Source: an uncultured Paracoccaceae bacterium (lineage in GTDB: Bacteria; Pseudomonadota; Alphaproteobacteria; Rhodobacterales; Rhodobacteraceae). From it: a stretch of 64,000 nt of DNA. This document shows, one piece after another, positions 59,295-64,000 of this stretch. Numbering within the stretch: position 1 is the stretch's first letter; each line of letters starts with the position of its first letter. The DNA lies in contig CANKVU010000002.1 of NCBI GenBank assembly GCA_947487205.1, positions 62,001 to 126,000 of the forward strand, read 5' to 3'. Both the position numbers and the translations under genes were made by a program. Under the pieces are notes generated by a model. It was not told the origin of the DNA. It made no database searches and worked only from the letters and a program-made list of their open reading frames with translations.

Positions 59295-61377
59295 CGCCCA
59301 GCCGCTCCTTCGGGGGCGCCTTGCGCCCGGCCAGTTTCTCCAGCACCGCCGTGCGCTCGCCGAACAGCTGGATGTTGCCGTCCGCGAGCAGCATGATCTT
59401 GTCGACCGACGACAGCAGCGACGGCTTCTGGGTGATCACGATGGCGGTGATCGCGTTCGTGCGCGCATGGGCCACGGCGCGGGCCAGCGCCCGGTCGCCC
59501 GCCGAATCGAGGTTCGAGTTCGGCTCGTCCAGGACCACGAAGGTCGGGTCGCCGAAGAAGGCCCGCGCCAGGGCGATGCGCTGCTTCTGGCCCCCCGACA
59601 GCGGCGCGCCGTCGGCGGCGACCACCGTCTCGTAGCCCTGTGGCAGGTTGGCGATCATCTCGTGCACGTCGGCCAGCATCGCGGCGCGGTAGATCTGCGC
59701 GTCGGTGGCATCGGCCCGCATCCGGCCGATATTGTCCTTGATGGTGCCGGGAAACAGCTGCACGTCCTGGGGCAGATAGCCGATATTCTCGCCGAACTGG
59801 CGCGGGTCCCAGTTGCGGATGTCCATGAGGTCCAGGCGGACATTGCCGCTGGTGGGCAGGATCGAGCCCACCAGCATCTTGCCGAGCGTGGTCTTGCCGG
59901 CGCCCGAATTGCCGATGATCGCCAGGCTCTCTCCCGGCGCGAGCGAGAAGCTGATCCCGTTCAGGACCACCTGCTTCGTCCCCGCCGGCACATAGAGCAG
60001 CCGCTCCACGTCCAGCCGCCCCTCGGGACGGGGCAGGTTCAGCTTCTCGAATTGCAGCCGGGTCGATGTCAGCAGCCCGCGGATCCGCCCATAGGCCGAG
60101 CGCGACAGCGAGAACGCGTTCCAGCCCTCGATCGACCCCTCGATGGGGGCGAGCGCGCGGCCGGCGATGATCGAGGCGGCGATGACCATGCCGCCGGTGA
60201 TCTGCCCGTCGATGGCGAGCCACGCCCCCCAGCCCAGCATCGACACCTGCGTCAGGAGCCGCACCGCGCGCGACAGCGCCGAGGTGACGATGTTGCGGTC
60301 CTGGGCGCGCACCTGCGCGGTCAGCGAGGCGGCGGTGTCGCGGCCCCAGATCCGCACCGCCTCGGGGATCATCGCCAGCGCGTTGATGATCTGGCTGTTG
60401 CGCGACATCGAATCGAGGTGCAGGTTCGCCCGCGACTGCGCCCGGTTCGCCTCCGCGAACGGGCCCGAGGTGATGCGCTGGTTCAGCGCCGCGATGGCGA
60501 AGAGCAGGATCGCGGTGCAGACCACGATCGTGCCCAGATGCGGGTGCACCAGGTAGATCGCGGCGATGAAGAGCGGCGCGAAGGGCACGTCGAGAAACGA
60601 GATCAGCGTGCCCGAGACCAGGAAGCCGCGCACCTGCTGCAGGTCGCCCAGCGTCTGGTATTCGCGGCCCGTCCCGTGCAGCGACGCTGCCGCGGCGGCG
60701 CTCAGGATCGGCGCGCCCAGCCGCACCGCCGTCTCCACCGCCGTCCGCATCAGCACGAACCGCCGCAGCGCGTCGAAGACCGCCTGCAGGATCACCGCCC
60801 CGGCGATGACCGCGGTCAGCATCACCAGCGTGTCGACCGAGCGGCTGGTCAGCACCCGGTCCGAGATCTGGAACAGGTAGACCGGGATCGCCAGGATCAG
60901 CACGTTCGTGGCGCAGGTCAGCACCAGCACCACGATCATGTTGCGCCGCACCGCCGCGATCCCGGCGGCGAGGCTCGCGGCGTAATCGTCGGGGCCGATC
61001 CGCTTGTGGAATTTCGGCGGCGGCGGCGTGCCCCCGCCGGCGCCCGGCGTCCCGGGCCCCTCGCCGCGCCGGATCGGGCCGGTCTCGCCCTCGATCGTGA
61101 CGCCCGGGGGCGTGGCGCCGGTGTCGCGCGCCGTCTCGGGGCGCCGCTCGGGATCGGCGGCGGGCGCGGCCCGCGCCCGGTCCGGGGTGGTGGTATCGGC
61201 CCCGTTTGCGGCCGGGGCGTCGGCGGCATCGGCGGCATCGACGACCTCGGGGGCGTCGGGCGCGCGCTCGGCGCGGCGGATCGCGTCCGCGGTGCGGGAG
61301 GAGAAGCGGCTGAACGGGCGATCGTCCTCGGCCTGCGGCGCGGATGGCCGGGTGCCGATCGGAGAGAAATGGGTCAC
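59284..61377 (-). CDS. Type I secretion system permease/ATPase with long disordered N-terminal extension
   Basis: TM region AIPVYLFQISDRVLTSRSVDTLVMLTAV, Walker A GNSGAGKTTLGKMLVG, LSGGQKQRIALARAFFGDPTFVVLDEPNSNLD. ~110 aa Pro/Ala/Asp-rich N-term. Confidence 0.94.
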   Translation of the reverse strand: MTHFSPIGTRPSAPQAEDDRPFSRFSSRTADAIRRAERAPDAPEVVDAADAADAPAANGADTTTPDRARAAPAADPERRPETARDTGATPPGVTIEGETGPIRRGEGPGTPGAGGGTPPPPKFHKRIGPDDYAASLAAGIAAVRRNMIVVLVLTCATNVLILAIPVYLFQISDRVLTSRSVDTLVMLTAVIAGAVILQAVFDALRRFVLMRTAVETAVRLGAPILSAAAAASLHGTGREYQTLGDLQQVRGFLVSGTLISFLDVPFAPLFIAAIYLVHPHLGTIVVCTAILLFAIAALNQRITSGPFAEANRAQSRANLHLDSMSRNSQIINALAMIPEAVRIWGRDTAASLTAQVRAQDRNIVTSALSRAVRLLTQVSMLGWGAWLAIDGQITGGMVIAASIIAGRALAPIEGSIEGWNAFSLSRSAYGRIRGLLTSTRLQFEKLNLPRPEGRLDVERLLYVPAGTKQVVLNGISFSLAPGESLAIIGNSGAGKTTLGKMLVGSILPTSGNVRLDLMDIRNWDPRQFGENIGYLPQDVQLFPGTIKDNIGRMRADATDAQIYRAAMLADVHEMIANLPQGYETVVAADGAPLSGGQKQRIALARAFFGDPTFVVLDEPNSNLDSAGDRALARAVAHARTNAITAIVITQKPSLLSSVDKIMLLADGNIQLFGERTAVLEKLAGRKAPPKERLGDAG

Positions 61378-61408
61378 GGGCGTCGCGCCTCCGTACCGGG
61401 CGGGCGGA

Positions 61409-63628
61409 TCATGCCAGCACCGTCTGCATCACGTCGACCTCTCCGGGGGCGCCGGCATCCTGCGCGGCCCCGGCCGGCCCGGCTGCGTCCGACAGGGCGG
61501 GCGCGATCATGCCGTCGACCAGGAAGGCGATCGCCTCGGAGGCCAGCTCCGAGACCGTGGCGCCCGCGGCGGCGGCGGTGTCGACGAAGCCCGCCTGGTG
61601 GATCAGCGCGTCGGAATAGACCTCGCCCCCGGCCATGCGGGTCGAGGCGATGCCGTCGTCCACGATCTCGGCCACGTTGGCGAGCAGGTTCGACCCCGCG
61701 ATCACCGCCACCTCGGCCTGCAGCTCGTCGGCGAAGGCGTCGCGGGCCGCGCGCACCTGGTCGGCATCGCCGACCACGTTGGTCTGGGCGATCCGGTCCA
61801 CGGTCACGAAATCGCCCGCCACATAAAGCACGCGCAACAGGTCCAGCCCCTCGAACAGCGCATGCCCGGCGGTGGCGGCGGCGATGTCGCGGCCGCCATC
61901 GGCCAGCCGCGCGAGCGTCTGCGCGAAGGCCGCGTCGAGGGCGGCATCGACATCCGCGCCGATCGTCTCGATCCGGGCGGCGTTCCAGGCCAGGTTGTCG
62001 CCGCCCGAGATCCCCGCCGGGAACGCGTCCGCCGCCCGTCCCGCATCCGTCCCGACCGCGTCGGGCCGCGCGGGGGCGTCCGCCGGCGCGCCGTCCCGAC
62101 CCTGTCCCGGCAGGCCGGCCATGTCCCGCCCCGCCGCCGCCGCGCCCGGCGTCGCGGCCCCGCCCGGGCCCGCCGCGGCCGCCGCCGCCGGCCCGGCGAA
62201 GCCGGTCTCGACGGTATCGGCGTCGAGAAGGACGTTGGTCTGCTCGATCACGGCGAGGTCGATCATGTCGCCGCCCACCACGATCAGGTCGTAGGCGAAG
62301 CCCAGCTCCCAGAAGCTCGCGGCGTTGACGAGTTCGTTGCCGCCCATCTCGATGCGGGTCTCGCGGCCCGACAGGGTGATCTCGGCCCGGTCGTGGTCGG
62401 TGGCGAAATTGTACTGCTCGACCCAGTTGATCTGGGTCACGTCGCCCTCGATCCGCACCACCGACCAGGCCGCGGGGGCGTCGCCCCCGCCCCCGCCGCC
62501 CGGCGCCGCGCCGGGCCCGGGGGTCTGCGCGATCTCGGCGGCGTTGACCGCGGCGGACGGGCCGGACGGGGCGCCGGCCGGGCCGGGGACGGCGTCGCGG
62601 TCCACCACCACGTTGCGCTGGGTGATCGCGTCGAGCGCGACGATCCGCCCCCCCACCGCGATCACCGGGGCGTCGAGCCAGTTCGATACGATCGCGGCCT
62701 GGTTCACCGCGACATTCGCCCCGGTCCAGATCCCGGGGCCGGAGGAATGCGACGATCCCCCGCCGTCCCCGTCGCCGTCCCCGTCCCCGTCGCCGCCGGG
62801 CAGGCCCGCGAAGGGATCAGGCGGGGCGGCGTCCGATGGCCCCTGCCCGTCCTCCGCGTCCGGGTCCGCCCCCGCTGGCACGGGCAGCGGCAGGTCGCGC
62901 CCGGCCAGGTGATCGGGGCGGAACGCGGCCCAGTCGGGCATCTCGTCCGCGCGCTGGCCGTCGACGCGGATCCCCGCCGCCTCGGGCCCGCGCAGCGTCT
63001 CGATCCGGAGCGGGCCGCTCTCGACGCTGCCGGCGGGCGGCAGGTCCGCGATCGCCGCGACGGCCGCGTCGCCCCAGCCCGCCTCCTCTGTCGGGGGGGC
63101 GAGCGCGACCGGGCCGATCCGCGCCGCCGCGTCGGCCAGCGCCATCAGCGCCTCCGTGGCGGGGGCCACAGGGGCGAAGCCGGCCGCGTCGATATCGCCC
63201 CGATTGTCGTTATCCGTCAGGACGTTGCGCTGCACCGTTACCGCGACGAGGGAAGAGGGCGGCAGGATCAGCACCTCCGCCCGCGACGTCGCCTCCGCGG
63301 CGACGGGCCCCGCGGGGGCGGCGCGATCGGGCGCCATGGCGAAGGAGAGCGGCTCCACCCGGCCCTGGACCGGGCCGGTGTCGACGCGCTGGACGGAATG
63401 GTGAAGGGGATGATGCGCGCCTTCGTAATCGAGCCGGGGCGCCACGCCGGCCAGATCGTGCGGCGCCTCGGCGGCCGCGCGCCCCAGGTCGAGCGGCGGC
63501 CGGGCGGCCGCGTCGGGCTCAGGATCGACGAAGGGGTCGTAGCCGTCGCGCGCGCGCCCCTCCTCGATGGCGAGGGCGAAGAGGCCGGCGAAATGCGCGA
63601 TGGCGTCTGTGGTCGGATCGAGCGGCAT
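61409..63628 (-). CDS. Uncharacterised Ala/Gly/Asp-rich repeat protein, candidate T1SS substrate
   Basis: 739 aa. No recognisable signal peptide. Recurrent I-x-Q-x-N-V-x-x-D-x-D motif, GDGDGDGDG tract. Directly upstream of T1SS ABC gene on the same strand. Confidence 0.72.
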   Translation of the reverse strand: MPLDPTTDAIAHFAGLFALAIEEGRARDGYDPFVDPEPDAAARPPLDLGRAAAEAPHDLAGVAPRLDYEGAHHPLHHSVQRVDTGPVQGRVEPLSFAMAPDRAAPAGPVAAEATSRAEVLILPPSSLVAVTVQRNVLTDNDNRGDIDAAGFAPVAPATEALMALADAAARIGPVALAPPTEEAGWGDAAVAAIADLPPAGSVESGPLRIETLRGPEAAGIRVDGQRADEMPDWAAFRPDHLAGRDLPLPVPAGADPDAEDGQGPSDAAPPDPFAGLPGGDGDGDGDGDGGGSSHSSGPGIWTGANVAVNQAAIVSNWLDAPVIAVGGRIVALDAITQRNVVVDRDAVPGPAGAPSGPSAAVNAAEIAQTPGPGAAPGGGGGGDAPAAWSVVRIEGDVTQINWVEQYNFATDHDRAEITLSGRETRIEMGGNELVNAASFWELGFAYDLIVVGGDMIDLAVIEQTNVLLDADTVETGFAGPAAAAAAGPGGAATPGAAAAGRDMAGLPGQGRDGAPADAPARPDAVGTDAGRAADAFPAGISGGDNLAWNAARIETIGADVDAALDAAFAQTLARLADGGRDIAAATAGHALFEGLDLLRVLYVAGDFVTVDRIAQTNVVGDADQVRAARDAFADELQAEVAVIAGSNLLANVAEIVDDGIASTRMAGGEVYSDALIHQAGFVDTAAAAGATVSELASEAIAFLVDGMIAPALSDAAGPAGAAQDAGAPGEVDVMQTVLA
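62756..62806. repeat. Low-complexity CCCCGT/CGCCGT tandem tract
   Basis: Encodes GGDGDGDGDGDGGG on the minus strand inside the 739-aa ORF. Confidence 0.7.
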
Positions 63629-63755
63629 GGTCCTGTCCCATCGGTCGCGTCAGTCCGGTCGGCGCCGGAGGAGATCGGCCCGCGCGCGAAGGCGCGGGCC
63701 GCCTGCAGAAGGCCCCGGGGCCGGCGCACCGGCCCCGGGGCGCGGGACACGGCGA

Positions 63756-64000
63756 TCAGGCGTCGCCGTCCTCGCCCGTGTAGGCGGAGCTGAACGCGCC
63801 GCCGACCACCGTCATGTCGACGGTGTTGCCGAGCACGTTGGCGCCCATGACGATGTCCTGGTTGAACGCGCCCACATCGAGCTGCGCCGCCGAGGAGGCG
63901 AAGGATTCGCCGGTCACGTAGCCGTCGTCCCCGTTGCCAGAGCCCCACGAGCCGGCATTGCCGCCCATGCCGCCGTCGCCGGTCGAGGCGCTGCCGCCGG
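63756..64000 (-). CDS. Partial Gly/Ser-rich protein continuing past window end
   Basis: The frame ending ...SSAAQLDVGAFNQDIVMGANVLGNTVDMTVVGGAFSSAYTGEDGDA* has no stop through base 64000 and shares vocabulary (NQ/N, VVGG) with the adjacent repeat protein. Confidence 0.55.
   Translation of the reverse strand, partial: GGSASTGDGGMGGNAGSWGSGNGDDGYVTGESFASSAAQLDVGAFNQDIVMGANVLGNTVDMTVVGGAFSSAYTGEDGDA

Noticed and set aside
58942-62328. 1128-aa plus-strand ORF
   Set aside because: Antisense to HlyD, T1SS ATPase and the repeat protein; Arg/His/Pro-rich shadow frame.
62756-62806. GDGDGDGD tract as an RTX Ca-binding repeat
   Set aside because: A simple dipeptide low-complexity linker; lacks the GGxGxDxUx nonapeptide periodicity.

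Overview
A 64 kb, very GC-rich chromosomal window that looks like a halotolerant/marine alphaproteobacterium. A Rhodobacterales-like origin is inferred from gene content; taxonomy was not computed. It is densely coding. I support about 54 CDS, and found no rRNA, tRNA, CRISPR array, transposase or integrase.

Main blocks, left to right:
- cytochrome o oxidase tail (cyoBCD)
- orphan TAXI binding protein plus a coiled-coil protein
- htpX
- TAXI-TRAP transporter, UspA and class III aminotransferase
- a stand-alone holin-like/lytic transglycosylase/PG-binding/endolysin-like fusion
- C4-TRAP locus with two tandem dctP paralogs, divergent from dctQM; DctM carries a Gly-rich FNFG-repeat tail
- UDP-sugar epimerase and glycerate kinase
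- ectABC-ask with a divergent MarR regulator (ectR)
- livKHMGF-type ABC transporter
- ygiC/ygiB-like pair
- sugar ABC operon with kinase, SDR and a divergent ROK regulator with a 9-3-9 palindrome
- cytochrome b561, then an envelope/lipid cassette (AlkP-superfamily membrane enzyme, flippase-like protein, CDP-alcohol phosphatidyltransferase) followed by FkbM
- GlxA-type AraC regulator, soxBDAG and sdaA
- uspA, GH13 alpha-glucosidase, alkaline phosphatase, ynfA, GNAT-nitrilase fusion
- at the right edge, a type I secretion cluster with an uncharacterised repeat protein that is a candidate substrate

The best leads for something undescribed are the T1SS repeat-protein cluster (57.2-64.0 kb), the holin-endolysin-like fusion (10.9-13.3 kb), the FNFG-tailed DctM, and the 39.4-42.4 kb lipid/envelope cassette.
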